Source: CAIOYC01 sp964243985
GTDB lineage: Bacteria > Pseudomonadota > Alphaproteobacteria > Caulobacterales > Caulobacteraceae
DNA: 64,000 nucleotides
Assembly: GCA_964243985.1 (NCBI GenBank)
Contig: CAXTHJ010000005.1
Coordinates: forward strand, 1 to 64,000
Direction of reading: 5' to 3'
Shown here: piece by piece, positions 52,579-60,977 of the stretch
How positions within the stretch are numbered: position 1 is the stretch's first letter
Layout of the letters: each line of letters begins with the position of its first letter
The notes under the pieces: model-generated
What the model saw: only the letters and a program-made list of their open reading frames with translations
Database searches by the model: none
What the model was told of the DNA's origin: nothing
Program-made: the position numbers and the translations under genes

Positions 52579-53451
52579 ATGAATGATGTGACCCAATCTT
52601 TGCAGGGGGAAGCGGCCTTCGTCACCCGTTTCGCGCCATCGCCCACGGGCCGCCTCCACCTTGGGCACGCGGTCTCGGCCATAACGGTGTTTGAGGCCGC
52701 GCAGCAAGCGGGCGGACGCTTCCTGCTGAGGATCCAGGACATTGATCGCCAGCGTTGCCGCCTCGCGTTCGAGGCGGCGATCTATGAAGACCTGCAATGG
52801 CTTGGCCTCTGCTGGGAGGCGCCGGTGCGCCGTCAATCTGAACATATGGCGGACTATGAGGCGGCGCTGGAGACGCTGAAGGCGCAGGGCCTGCTCTACC
52901 GCTGCTTTCGCACCCGCAAGGCGCTGCTGGACGAGATCGCCCGCGCCCCGCACGGCGAACAGGAGGTCTTTCGCGGCGGCCCGCTCCCCCTGGATGACGA
53001 AACGCGGCGGATGGCGGCCGGAGAGCCTTTCGCCTGGCGGCTGTCGCTGGATCGCGCAAAGCTGTTGCTGGGGGCGACGTGGGACCAACTCAGCTTCGTC
53101 GACCTTGACGACGGCGTGCAGGCCGTATGGCCCGCGCTTGCCGGCGATGTGGTGCTGGCGCGCAAGGACGTGGGCGTCGCCTACCACCTCGCCTGCGTGG
53201 TGGATGACGCGCTGCAGGGCATCACCCACGTGATCCGCGGCGAGGACCTCCGCGAAGCGGTCCACATCCAACGCCTGCTGCAGACCCTGCTGGACTTGCC
53301 GGAGCCCGTCTATCGCCACCACCGCCTGCTCGTGGGACCAGACGGCCAGAAGCTGGCTAAACGTGCGGGGTCCAAGAGCCTGGCCGATCTTCGCGCCGAG
53401 GGCGCCGTTCCCGCCGTGATCCGAGCGGAGTTGGGTTTTCCTTTCCAATAG
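52579..53451 (+). CDS. gluQ: Glutamyl-Q tRNA(Asp) synthetase
   Basis: A 290-residue paralogue of glutamyl-tRNA synthetase without the anticodon-binding domain. It attaches glutamate to queuosine at position 34 of tRNA-Asp. The HIGH motif is APSPTGRLHLGHA and the KMSKS-like motif is GQKLAKRAGSK. The inserted zinc region of GluRS is replaced by LYRCFRTRKALLDE. The length matches the family. ATG 52579 is used; the longer upstream frame overlaps the AlkA gene and is not coding-like. Confidence 0.94.
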   Translation: MNDVTQSLQGEAAFVTRFAPSPTGRLHLGHAVSAITVFEAAQQAGGRFLLRIQDIDRQRCRLAFEAAIYEDLQWLGLCWEAPVRRQSEHMADYEAALETLKAQGLLYRCFRTRKALLDEIARAPHGEQEVFRGGPLPLDDETRRMAAGEPFAWRLSLDRAKLLLGATWDQLSFVDLDDGVQAVWPALAGDVVLARKDVGVAYHLACVVDDALQGITHVIRGEDLREAVHIQRLLQTLLDLPEPVYRHHRLLVGPDGQKLAKRAGSKSLADLRAEGAVPAVIRAELGFPFQ

Positions 53452-53477
53452 AGGCGTGGTCCGCCAAAAGGCGCGCC

Positions 53478-54386
53478 ATGACGTCCGCTCCCGATCGCCT
53501 GCCGCTGATCGTCCTGATCTTCGGGGCGATGATCATCGGCCTGTCGCCCATCTTCGTGCGCCTGTCGGATGCGGGGCCGGCGGCGACGGGGTTCTGGCGG
53601 CTGGCGTTCGCGGCGCCGTTGCTGGCCATCCTGACAGCAGTGGAGAAGCCCGCCCAAGCGGAGCCGACCGCGCGCCGATTCGCCTTCACGCCGATCATGC
53701 TTTTGGCGGGGGTGGCGTTCGCCGGCGACCTGGCCTGCTGGCATTACGGCATCCACTTCACCTCGGTGACCAACGCCACGGTGCTCTCCAACGGCACGCC
53801 GATCCTGGTGACGGCGGCGGCCTGGCTGTTCTTGAGGGAGCGGCCCAAACGCCTGTTCGCCCTCGGCATGGGGATCGCCATTGGCGGCGCGGTGGTCATG
53901 GCCCTGTCCAAGGGCGGCGGACAGGGCGCGCCCGGCCGCAATCCGCACCTCGGAGACGCCCTCTCGATCTTCGCCGCCGTCTGGTATGCGGCCTACTTCC
54001 TGGCGGTGCGGGAGGCGCGCCAGCGCGCAGGGGCCGGCGCGGTGATGTTCTGGTCCAGCGTCGTCGGCCTGCCGATCCTGGTGGTGACCGCCCTGGCTTT
54101 GCGCGAGCCGTTTTTCCCAACGGCCGCGATTGGCTGGGCGGCGTGCCTAGGGCTCGGCGTGATGCATGTGACCGGACAGGGCGCCATCGCCTGGGCGCTT
54201 GGGCGCGTGCCGACGGCGCTGGCGTCGGTGGTGGTGCTAGTGCAGCCGGTGGTGGCCGCCGCCCTGGGCTGGATCATCTTCGGCGAGGCGGTGACGCCGC
54301 TACAGGGGCTCGGCGCCCTGGTGGCGCTGGCGGGGGTGGCGCTGGCCCAAAGCGCCAGTCGCGCCGCGCCGCCGCCGGAAGCGTAA
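53478..54386 (+). CDS. EamA/DMT-family transporter
   Basis: A 302-residue protein with ten predicted helices in two EamA repeats. The first carries LIFGAMIIGLSPIFVRLSDA and NATVLSNGTPILVTAAAWLF. The second has DALSIFAAVWYAAYFLAVRE and ALASVVVLVQPVVAAALGWI, followed by IFGEAVTPLQGLGALVALAG. It probably exports amino acids or metabolites; the substrate is unknown. It follows gluQ by 26 bp and may be in the same transcript. Confidence 0.92.
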   Translation: MTSAPDRLPLIVLIFGAMIIGLSPIFVRLSDAGPAATGFWRLAFAAPLLAILTAVEKPAQAEPTARRFAFTPIMLLAGVAFAGDLACWHYGIHFTSVTNATVLSNGTPILVTAAAWLFLRERPKRLFALGMGIAIGGAVVMALSKGGGQGAPGRNPHLGDALSIFAAVWYAAYFLAVREARQRAGAGAVMFWSSVVGLPILVVTALALREPFFPTAAIGWAACLGLGVMHVTGQGAIAWALGRVPTALASVVVLVQPVVAAALGWIIFGEAVTPLQGLGALVALAGVALAQSASRAAPPPEA

Positions 54387-54456
54387 GGCCGGGCAAGAAA
54401 GAAGCGCCGATCAATCCCGACCGACGCCCCTTTCAGAGCTATCCCACTAGACGAAG

Positions 54457-54660
54457 CTAGAGCGGCTTCAGGTTCACGGCGGCGGTCTTGCCCCGTTCCT
54501 TCTGCTCTTCGAACTCCACGCGTTGGCCTTCGTTCAAGGCGCGCAGCCCGGCTTTCTCCACCGCCGAGATGTGCACGAACACATCCGCGCCGCCGCTTTC
54601 GGGTTGGATGAAGCCATAACCTTTGGTGGTGTTGAACCACTTGACTGTACCGGTGGACAT
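54457..54660 (-). CDS. cspA: Cold-shock protein (CspA family)
   Basis: A 67-residue single cold-shock domain that binds single-stranded RNA/DNA. RNP1 is KGYGFIQPES and RNP2 is DVFVHISAVE; the start GTVKWFNTTKGYG is typical. ATG 54660 has AGGAGA 8 nt upstream. An upstream GTG/ATG frame to 54723 would add a Ser/Thr/Arg-rich stretch that is probably leader RNA. It is convergent with the EamA gene. Confidence 0.95.
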   Translation of the reverse strand: MSTGTVKWFNTTKGYGFIQPESGGADVFVHISAVEKAGLRALNEGQRVEFEEQKERGKTAAVNLKPL

Positions 54661-54885
54661 CGTCCGGGTCTCCTGACAGGCCGTTCCAGAAGCGGACCGT
54701 GCTGCGGTCCGCGGGGTAGACATCTCAATTTCTGGGATAACGGCTGTGTTCGAACCAAGGTCTTGCGACCTGTGCGCGAGACGTGTCGGCAGGCCAAAAT
54801 TCGAGTTGCGTCCGATTTCTGCCGAAGACCCGAAAACGGGTCAACCCAAATTCCTGGTGATGTGGCGCGCTGAAATCTGAACCGT
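54661..54885 (-). promoter_or_regulatory. Leader/promoter region of the cold-shock gene with hairpins
   Basis: A perfect 8-bp stem with a 5-base loop lies at 54692-54712 (GCGGACCG, loop, CGGTCCGC), 32 bp before the cspA start codon, in the likely 5' leader. A second hairpin GACCCG-AAAA-CGGGTC lies at 54827-54842 and could belong to the end of the upstream serine-hydrolase gene. Long structured leaders are common for cold-shock genes, but no promoter can be assigned. Confidence 0.4.
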
Positions 54886-56007
54886 TCAGTCATCATCGTC
54901 TTTGGTCTGATCGCCAATCAGCCGGGCGGACATCATCTGCACCGCGCGCGCCCCGGGCTCGCCGCCGGCGTTGGTGACCACGGCGATGGCCAGCGGCCGG
55001 GCCGGCGCTATGTCCACCAGGGCGCGCCAGAGGGTGTTGGACCCCTCGTGCGCCAACACCGGCCCCTTGGCCCAGGCGCGCAGGAGTTCGACCCGCCAGC
55101 CTAGGCCGTCCCCCTCCGGCAAGGCGTCCTGCGGCTTGCAGAGCTTCATCAGGCTGGCCTGCGAAAGGAAGCCGGCGCCGTTATCCAGGAACAGCTGGAT
55201 GAACTTCACATAGTCGGGCAGGGAGACATGAACCTGCCCCCCCGGCGCCATCACCACGGGATTGTCGGAAACGCCGGTGGCCGGGTCGATGGGATCGAAG
55301 TCGCCGTTCCCCGCAATCTCGTGCCCCCAGGGCTCCTCGCCCTTCGGCGCGCCGAACCCCGCGCTGCTCATGCCGAGCGGCAGGAAGAGGTTGGCCGTGA
55401 TAGCGTTCTCCCAGCTCATCTTGGTGATCCGCTCGATGGCGGCGCCGACGATCACATAGTCGGCGTTAGAATATTCGTAGTCCCCGGGCTTGCCGACAGG
55501 CGCGCGGCCGAGGATGCGCTGCATCATCTCGGTGCGTTGGATCGGGGCCGGCCGTTTGTCGTGGCTGGTGCGGATCAGCCAGCCCTCGTCGATCAAGCCC
55601 ACATCGGAAACCCCAGCCCGATGGGACAGGAAGGCCTCGATGGTGGTGTCGGCCCAGGCGGGATCGGCCTTGAACTCGGGAAACAGCGTCCCGACGTTGG
55701 CGCCCCACACCGCCTGCCCCCGCTCCACCAACTTGGCATAGAGGACCGCCGTCATGGCCTCGGTGTTGGAGCCGATATGCCAGGCGTCGTCGGCGGTGAC
55801 CGGATCGTTGCTGTCGGTTCGCCGCTTGCCCGCCACCTCCATGGCGACAACGCCCTTGGGACCGATCACCACATAGCCCAGCGCCGGCACGCCGGCCGTA
55901 TCGAGCACGCCTTGCACGGCTTGGGAGACGGTGGGCGTCACCGCCGTCTTGCCGATATGGGCGAAGGTCGAAACGCCGGCGAGGATCAGGCTTCTACGGT
56001 CGAGCAT
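54886..56007 (-). CDS. Serine hydrolase / class C beta-lactamase-like protein with altered SxxK motif
   Basis: A 373-residue beta-lactamase-fold protein with a weak N-terminal signal (RRSLILAGVSTFAHIG). The nucleophile motif reads AWHIGSNTEAMTAVLYAKL. Ser is S80, but the Lys expected three residues later is E83 (codon GAG at 55759-55761). The Tyr motif YSNADYVIVGAAIE and a C-terminal HEGSNTLWRALVDI (the HxG/KTG-like strand) are intact. Without the Lys, normal acylation chemistry should be impaired. It ends in four Asp. It may be a pseudo-enzyme, or it may use a variant mechanism. Confidence 0.88.
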   Translation of the reverse strand: MLDRRSLILAGVSTFAHIGKTAVTPTVSQAVQGVLDTAGVPALGYVVIGPKGVVAMEVAGKRRTDSNDPVTADDAWHIGSNTEAMTAVLYAKLVERGQAVWGANVGTLFPEFKADPAWADTTIEAFLSHRAGVSDVGLIDEGWLIRTSHDKRPAPIQRTEMMQRILGRAPVGKPGDYEYSNADYVIVGAAIERITKMSWENAITANLFLPLGMSSAGFGAPKGEEPWGHEIAGNGDFDPIDPATGVSDNPVVMAPGGQVHVSLPDYVKFIQLFLDNGAGFLSQASLMKLCKPQDALPEGDGLGWRVELLRAWAKGPVLAHEGSNTLWRALVDIAPARPLAIAVVTNAGGEPGARAVQMMSARLIGDQTKDDDD

Positions 56008-56183
56008 CCCGCCTTATCGTCACGAAACCCTGTCCGAACTTGGGCGAAGGCGGCCGAGCGGAGCCCTATGAATCGCGATCCGCCGCACCAAGCGTAGCTG
56101 GTGACAATCGCCTTTTCGAGCGGCGGCTTCTTTCGGGTCCACGAGCACCTATATCGAAGCGGATCGGCGCTGTGGGAGCCTCT

Positions 56184-56807
56184 ATGAACGACACTTGGAC
56201 GCACGCCGCCGCGCGTTTTCTCGTCCGGCCTCTGGTGGGAACCGGCGTCAGGCCGAACCACATCACCACCCTGCGGCTGATCACCGGCCTGATCGCCTGC
56301 GGGCTTCTGGCGCTCGGCACGCGGAGCGGCGACGTCTGGGGTGGGGTGCTGTGGGTGGTCTCGGCCTTCCTGGATCGGGCCGACGGAGAGCTGGCGCGCA
56401 TCGGCGATATGCAGAGCCCCGGCGGCCATCGCTACGACTACTATACAGACGTCCTCATTAACTCACTATTTTTCCTCGGGATCGGCTTTGGGCAGCAGCA
56501 TTCGTGGCTGGGCGCCTTGGCCATACCGCTGGGGATCGTCACCTTCGTCGCCATGATCCTCTGTTGCTGGTTGGCGGAGGTTTATGAGCAGATCAGCGGG
56601 CCGGGGGTGCGCACCTTCAACGGCGGTTTCGGTTTTCACCTGGACGATGCGCTCTATCTCTTGGGACCATTCGCGTGGCTTGGGTGGCTGGCGCCGATCC
56701 TGGGCTTGGCGAGCATCGGGACCAGCATCATGGCGCTGGTGATCGCGGTGCGCCTGCTCTTGCTGAAGCGACGGGTGCGCGCGGCGGCCGGCGTCGGCGC
56801 GGGTTAG
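56184..56807 (+). CDS. CDP-alcohol phosphatidyltransferase family membrane enzyme
   Basis: A 207-residue membrane protein with about six helices. The complete catalytic motif D-x2-DG-x2-AR-x8-G-x3-D-x3-D is present as DRADGELARIGDMQSPG, then G-x3-D-x3-D in GHRYDYYTD. Such enzymes exchange CMP of a CDP- or CMP-activated substrate for an alcohol. The N-terminal VGTGVRPNHITTLRLITGL is also conserved. It faces the phosphonate genes convergently (4-bp overlap with phnW) and is the likely step that puts a CMP-activated aminophosphonate on a lipid. The donor and acceptor are inferred. Confidence 0.88.
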   Translation: MNDTWTHAAARFLVRPLVGTGVRPNHITTLRLITGLIACGLLALGTRSGDVWGGVLWVVSAFLDRADGELARIGDMQSPGGHRYDYYTDVLINSLFFLGIGFGQQHSWLGALAIPLGIVTFVAMILCCWLAEVYEQISGPGVRTFNGGFGFHLDDALYLLGPFAWLGWLAPILGLASIGTSIMALVIAVRLLLLKRRVRAAAGVGAG

Positions 56808-57913
56808 GCGATCTTAGCCAGAACCGTCTTCGTCTCGACTTCGACGATCTCAGCAATGGCGTCCAGGAGCCGCGTGAAATCTGACGGCGTCACCGCGCCG
56901 ATGCAGCCGATGCGGAAACTCGGGTCCTTTGTGAGCTTGCCAGGGTAGATGATGAAGCCCTTCGCCGCCAGCGCCTGATAGAAATCCTCGAACACAAAAC
57001 GGGCGTTCGGGGGGCGGAAGGTGGCGATGATCGGCGCCTGGACCTTGGGGTCGAGATAAAGCTCGAAGCCGAGCCGGCGCATCCCCGCATACAGCGTGTC
57101 GAAATTGGACTGATAGCGTTTCTGACGCGCGGGCGGACCCCCTTCGGCCTCAAGCTGCCGCAGGGCCTCCACCAGGGCGGCGACCACCTGCACCGGCGGC
57201 GTGAAGCGCCACTGGCCGTTGCTCTCGAACCCGCGCCATTGGGCGTGCAGGTCGAGGCTCATGGAAGGGCTGACGTTCGCCGACGCCTCCAGCACCGCCT
57301 TCTCGATGATGGCGAAGCCCAGCCCCGGCACGCCTTCCAACCCCTTGTTGCTGGAGGCCAGCACCGCCGTGATCGGCGTGGTCGCGAGATTGAGCGGCAG
57401 GGCGCCGAAGCTGCTCATGGCGTCGAGGATGAACAGCCGCCCGGCGTCGCGGATGATCTTCGCCACTTCGATGAGCGGATTGAGCAGCCCAGTGGTGGTC
57501 TCGCAATGGACCATGGCGACGTGGGTGATCGCCCCGTCCGCTCCCAGCGCCTTGGCTACCTGCGCCGGATCGACCGGCTGGTGTTCCGGCCAGACCAGGG
57601 TCTCGATAGCCCGGCCGTAGCGCCGGGCGATGGCGGCGATGCGCTGGCCATAGGCGCCGTTGATCAGCACTAACAGCTTGGCATCCGGCCCGACCAGTGT
57701 GGCGATGGCCGCCTCCACCACGAAGGTGCCGGAGCCCTGCAGCGGCACGGCGACGTGGGCGTCTCCGCCGTTGGCGACCGCCAGCAGCCGCGCGCGCAGC
57801 TCCGCCGTCAGGGCGATGAAGTCCGGCTCGCGGGAGCCCCAGTCGGCCAGCATGGCGCGGCGGGTCTGCTCTGAGGTGGTGAGCGGGCCGGGGGTGAGGA
57901 GGACGCGCCTCAT
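56804..57913 (-). CDS. phnW: 2-aminoethylphosphonate transaminase
   Basis: A 369-residue PLP enzyme of the class V (PhnW) family that interconverts AEP plus pyruvate with phosphonoacetaldehyde plus alanine. It begins RRVLLTPGPLTTSEQTRRAM. The PLP Lys is in LASSNKGLEGVPGLGFAI, and VHCETTTGLLNP and FILDAMSSFGALP are family segments. Although PhnW is catabolic in some organisms, the coupling to ppd (ATGA overlap, start 57913) and pepM shows it here makes AEP from phosphonoacetaldehyde. Confidence 0.93.
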   Translation of the reverse strand: MRRVLLTPGPLTTSEQTRRAMLADWGSREPDFIALTAELRARLLAVANGGDAHVAVPLQGSGTFVVEAAIATLVGPDAKLLVLINGAYGQRIAAIARRYGRAIETLVWPEHQPVDPAQVAKALGADGAITHVAMVHCETTTGLLNPLIEVAKIIRDAGRLFILDAMSSFGALPLNLATTPITAVLASSNKGLEGVPGLGFAIIEKAVLEASANVSPSMSLDLHAQWRGFESNGQWRFTPPVQVVAALVEALRQLEAEGGPPARQKRYQSNFDTLYAGMRRLGFELYLDPKVQAPIIATFRPPNARFVFEDFYQALAAKGFIIYPGKLTKDPSFRIGCIGAVTPSDFTRLLDAIAEIVEVETKTVLAKIA

Positions 57914-59070
57914 GCGGCCGCCTCGCTTCTGAGGGGCCGGGCCAGGAAGGCCTTGAAGCGGCGCGCCACCTCGAACGGTTTCACCGTCGGGCGACCGAGC
58001 TTTTCCATGGAGCCCGGCGCGATCTTCAGGTGGATTAGGCTCGGCCCATCGGTCGCCTCGGCCTTGCGGTAGGCCTGCTCGAAACCGGCGAGGGTCTTGC
58101 ACGAGGCGGCGTAGCTATAGCCGCAGGCCAACGCGATGTCGGCGAAATTCACCGAGGCGGACACGGTCGCCTGTCCGCCGGTGGAGTCGTGCACGCCGTT
58201 GTCGAGCAGAACGTGGATCAGGCGTTTTGGGGCATAGGCGCCGATGGTAGCCAGGGCGCCGAGCTTCATCAGCGCCGCGCCGTCTCCGTCCAGCACCACC
58301 ACCGGACGCGGGCTGTTGAGCGCAACGCCGAGCGCCATGCCGGACGCGCCGCCCATGGAGCCGACTTGGTAAAGGTGCTGGTCCCGGTCCTCGAGGGTGA
58401 AGAGTTCGCGCCCGCACTTGCCCGTGGTGGCGATCACGCCGGCTTCGGGATCGACCAGCGAGAGGAGCCGCTCCAGCGCCTGCGCGCGGATCGGCTGCTC
58501 GCCGCCCTCCTCGAACGCATCGCGGACGCCAGGTTTGCGCGGTGGCAAGGGGGTCTGGTTCAGCGTAGAGTCCGCCACATCACCCTTGCGCATCACCCAG
58601 GCGAAAGGAAGGTCAGAGGCGCGCATGGCGTCGATCGCTTCGGCGAACGCCGGGCCGATCTTGTCCGACGTATCCGGGAAGGCGGCGTTCTGCACCTCCA
58701 TCAGCGTCAGCAGCTCTTGCGTGATCCGGCCCATAACCTCGTGCTGCGGCTCGTCCTTCAGTCCCGGCTCGCCCCGCCATGTGGTGATGAAGAGGGTCGG
58801 GATGCGGAATGGCGCGTTCAGGGAGGTCAGCGGGTTGACGGCGTTGCCGAGTCCGGAGTTCTGGCACATCACCACCGTCCGCCGCCCCGCCAGCCAGGCG
58901 CCGGAGGCGATCGCCACCGCCTCGCCCTCGCTGGCCGCGCCCACATAGGTCAGCGAGCGGTCGGACAGCACGCCATTGATCAGCGGCGTCAGAAAACTGC
59001 ACGGCACGCCGGTGAAGAAGTCGAACCCTTGCCGCTTGGCTTCGGTGATGAACTGGGACGCTTCGATCAT
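57910..59070 (-). CDS. ppd: Phosphonopyruvate decarboxylase
   Basis: A 386-residue thiamine-diphosphate enzyme that decarboxylates phosphonopyruvate to phosphonoacetaldehyde, pulling the unfavourable mutase reaction. The N-terminal Pyr-domain Glu is in VGAASEGEAVAIASGAW. The C-terminal PP domain has the GDG-N motif spread over VVLDGDGAALMKLGALATIG and LLDNGVHDSTGGQ, which binds Mg-ThDP. Length and order match Ppd rather than the longer acetolactate-synthase group. It overlaps phnW. A palindromic repeat separates it from pepM. Confidence 0.94.
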   Translation of the reverse strand: MIEASQFITEAKRQGFDFFTGVPCSFLTPLINGVLSDRSLTYVGAASEGEAVAIASGAWLAGRRTVVMCQNSGLGNAVNPLTSLNAPFRIPTLFITTWRGEPGLKDEPQHEVMGRITQELLTLMEVQNAAFPDTSDKIGPAFAEAIDAMRASDLPFAWVMRKGDVADSTLNQTPLPPRKPGVRDAFEEGGEQPIRAQALERLLSLVDPEAGVIATTGKCGRELFTLEDRDQHLYQVGSMGGASGMALGVALNSPRPVVVLDGDGAALMKLGALATIGAYAPKRLIHVLLDNGVHDSTGGQATVSASVNFADIALACGYSYAASCKTLAGFEQAYRKAEATDGPSLIHLKIAPGSMEKLGRPTVKPFEVARRFKAFLARPLRSEAAA

Positions 59071-59113
59071 TTGGGGATTAGGCCTGCGTGGCGTTGATAA
59101 TCCAGCTCTTTAT

Positions 59114-59201
59114 CCGCTCATTCCCGCGAAGGCGGGAACACAGCCGGTTCGTCAACCGGCTTAAAAGCGCGACTGGGTCCCCGCCTTCGCGGGATGAGCG
59201 G
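59114..59201. repeat. REPIN-like palindromic repeat between ppd and pepM
   Basis: CCGCTCATTCCCGCGAAGGC followed by GGGAA (59114-59138) is repeated in inverted orientation at 59178-59201 (CCGCTCATCCCGCGAAGGCG then GGGA on the minus strand), one base shorter. Between the arms lies a further hairpin, GCCGGTT-CGTC-AACCGGC (59143-59160). Each arm also contains its own CCCGC/GCGGG palindrome. The 88-bp unit looks like two REP sequences in a REPIN or a small non-autonomous element. It carries no gene. Confidence 0.75.
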
Positions 59202-59229
59202 AAATCAAATGCATTTTGGGGTCGTAACG

Positions 59230-60927
59230 TCAGGTGAAGTTCCGAGCCTCGGCCAGATCGGTCAGAGTGTTCACGTTCATCCAGTGGCCGGTGAAATACT
59301 TGATTCGCACCGGGTGCCTTGCAGCGAGACGGGTGAAGAGGAGCGGCATGTCCGCCGTCTCCAAAAGGCCCTCCGCCTCCAGGGCTTCGATCTCGGCGCG
59401 CAGCTGCTCGGCGCCCAGGGCGCTGAAGCGGGCGAGGCCCATCCACTCGCCATCGACACCTTCGTCGCTCCCGCCATGGCGCATAGTCACCAGCCGCGCC
59501 GGCAGATCGTCCAGATAATCTCCGGAATAGGCGTGATCAGCTGAGATCAGATCCCGGTGGGCGGGCGCCTTGGCCTTATGAAAATTCAGCGCGTCCACAG
59601 CCAGCACGATGTCCGCCTTGGAGGTCATCAGGCTGTCTAGGATATAGCGGCGGAACAGGACGTCGCCGTAGGCCACCACAGTCTCGCCCTCGATCTGGTC
59701 CCGCGCCACGGCCAGGGAGAAGACTTCGCCGGTGTGGTCGTAGCGGTCGTTGTCGACGGTGCGGACACCCTTGAGGGAAACCGCGTCCTTGCGATACCCG
59801 CGCACCACCGTCACGTCCCGCGCGCCGCCCTCCGACAGGGTGGAGACCAGCCGCTGCAGCAGGCTCGATCCGCGAATGTCCACCATGCACTTGGGCTGGT
59901 CGCGGGTGATTTCGCCGAGATCGCCCTTGGAGGCGCCGAGCACGATAGCCTTGGCGGCGGGCTTTTCCGGCAGGTAGCGGCGCTCGGCCGCCTCCAGCTC
60001 GGCGTTGCCGACGAGCTTGAAGATATCCTTGACGCTGGCGACGCGGCCCTCCTCCTCGATCAGCGACTGGTCACCGTGGATCTGCAGCGCCGTGGCGCGC
60101 ATGGCGGTCATGGACGAGCGCAGCAGGTGGTTGGCCCAGATGATGGTGGAGACGCCGGCCTGGCGAAACAGGTCCGTCGGCGTGGCGTAATACATGGTGG
60201 GCACGATCACGATGGGCGCGCGGGCGCCCCACCGCTCCATGAAGCCGAAGATCTCGTCGGCCGAGGCCTTTTTGGAATGGACCAGGATCGCGTCGGCGCC
60301 GGCGGCGTGATAGGCCTCGGCCCGGCGCAGCGCCTCGTCCATGCGCCGGCCGGAGATCAGGGCTTCGGTGCGGGCGATCAGGGTGAAATCGTCGTCGGTC
60401 TGGCTGTCCTTGCCGGCCTTGATGCGGCCGCAGAACTCGTCGACGTCGGCCAGGGGTTGTTCTTCACCGATGAAGGAGTTGGTCTTGGGGAAGAGCTTGT
60501 CCTCGATGCAAACGCCTGCGACGCCCCGCTCGCACAGCTTGCGCACAAATCGACGCACATTGTTGAAGTTGCCGTGCCCAGTATCGCCGTCCACCAGGAT
60601 CGGCAGGGCGGTGGCGTCAGCCATGTATTCCAAGACCTCCATCACCTGGGTCCAGGAGGCTTCGTTGCTATCGCGCAGACCCAGGCTGGCGGAGATGGTC
60701 AATCCAGAGGCCCACACGCCCTGGAACCCCGCCTCCTCCACGATCTTGGCGGAAAGGCCGTTGTGCGCCTCCATCAGAAAAGACAGATCGGCAGAGGCGA
60801 TTTGATGGCGAAGCGCGGCGAAGCGGCTGGCTTTTTTGGGCTCTTTCGCGCCGTCGAAAAACGACCGCGAAGCAGGAATGATTTGATTCAACGCTCGTTT
60901 CCCCACCGACTTCATCTTTAGACGCAT
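59230..60927 (-). CDS. pepM: Phosphoenolpyruvate phosphomutase fused to a nucleotidyltransferase
   Basis: A 565-residue bifunctional protein. Residues about 35-320 are the PEP mutase barrel, which makes phosphonopyruvate from PEP, the entry to all C-P compounds. Landmarks are FLMEAHNGLSAKIVEEAGF, LVDGDTGHGNFNNV and the PepM-specific GVCIEDKLFPKTNSF. Residues about 325-565 are a sugar-nucleotide-type transferase with a modified P-loop (IVLGASKGDLGEITRDQPKC, then MVDIRG) and the metal Asp in VAYGDVLF. The fusion occurs in other phosphonate producers and probably makes a CMP-aminophosphonate. Start is ATG 60927 or 60915. Confidence 0.94.
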   Translation of the reverse strand: MRLKMKSVGKRALNQIIPASRSFFDGAKEPKKASRFAALRHQIASADLSFLMEAHNGLSAKIVEEAGFQGVWASGLTISASLGLRDSNEASWTQVMEVLEYMADATALPILVDGDTGHGNFNNVRRFVRKLCERGVAGVCIEDKLFPKTNSFIGEEQPLADVDEFCGRIKAGKDSQTDDDFTLIARTEALISGRRMDEALRRAEAYHAAGADAILVHSKKASADEIFGFMERWGARAPIVIVPTMYYATPTDLFRQAGVSTIIWANHLLRSSMTAMRATALQIHGDQSLIEEEGRVASVKDIFKLVGNAELEAAERRYLPEKPAAKAIVLGASKGDLGEITRDQPKCMVDIRGSSLLQRLVSTLSEGGARDVTVVRGYRKDAVSLKGVRTVDNDRYDHTGEVFSLAVARDQIEGETVVAYGDVLFRRYILDSLMTSKADIVLAVDALNFHKAKAPAHRDLISADHAYSGDYLDDLPARLVTMRHGGSDEGVDGEWMGLARFSALGAEQLRAEIEALEAEGLLETADMPLLFTRLAARHPVRIKYFTGHWMNVNTLTDLAEARNFT

Positions 60928-60977
60928 AGATAATAACTGTATGCCCTTTTGTGAAGGTTTTGAAACAGGCGTTCCGG

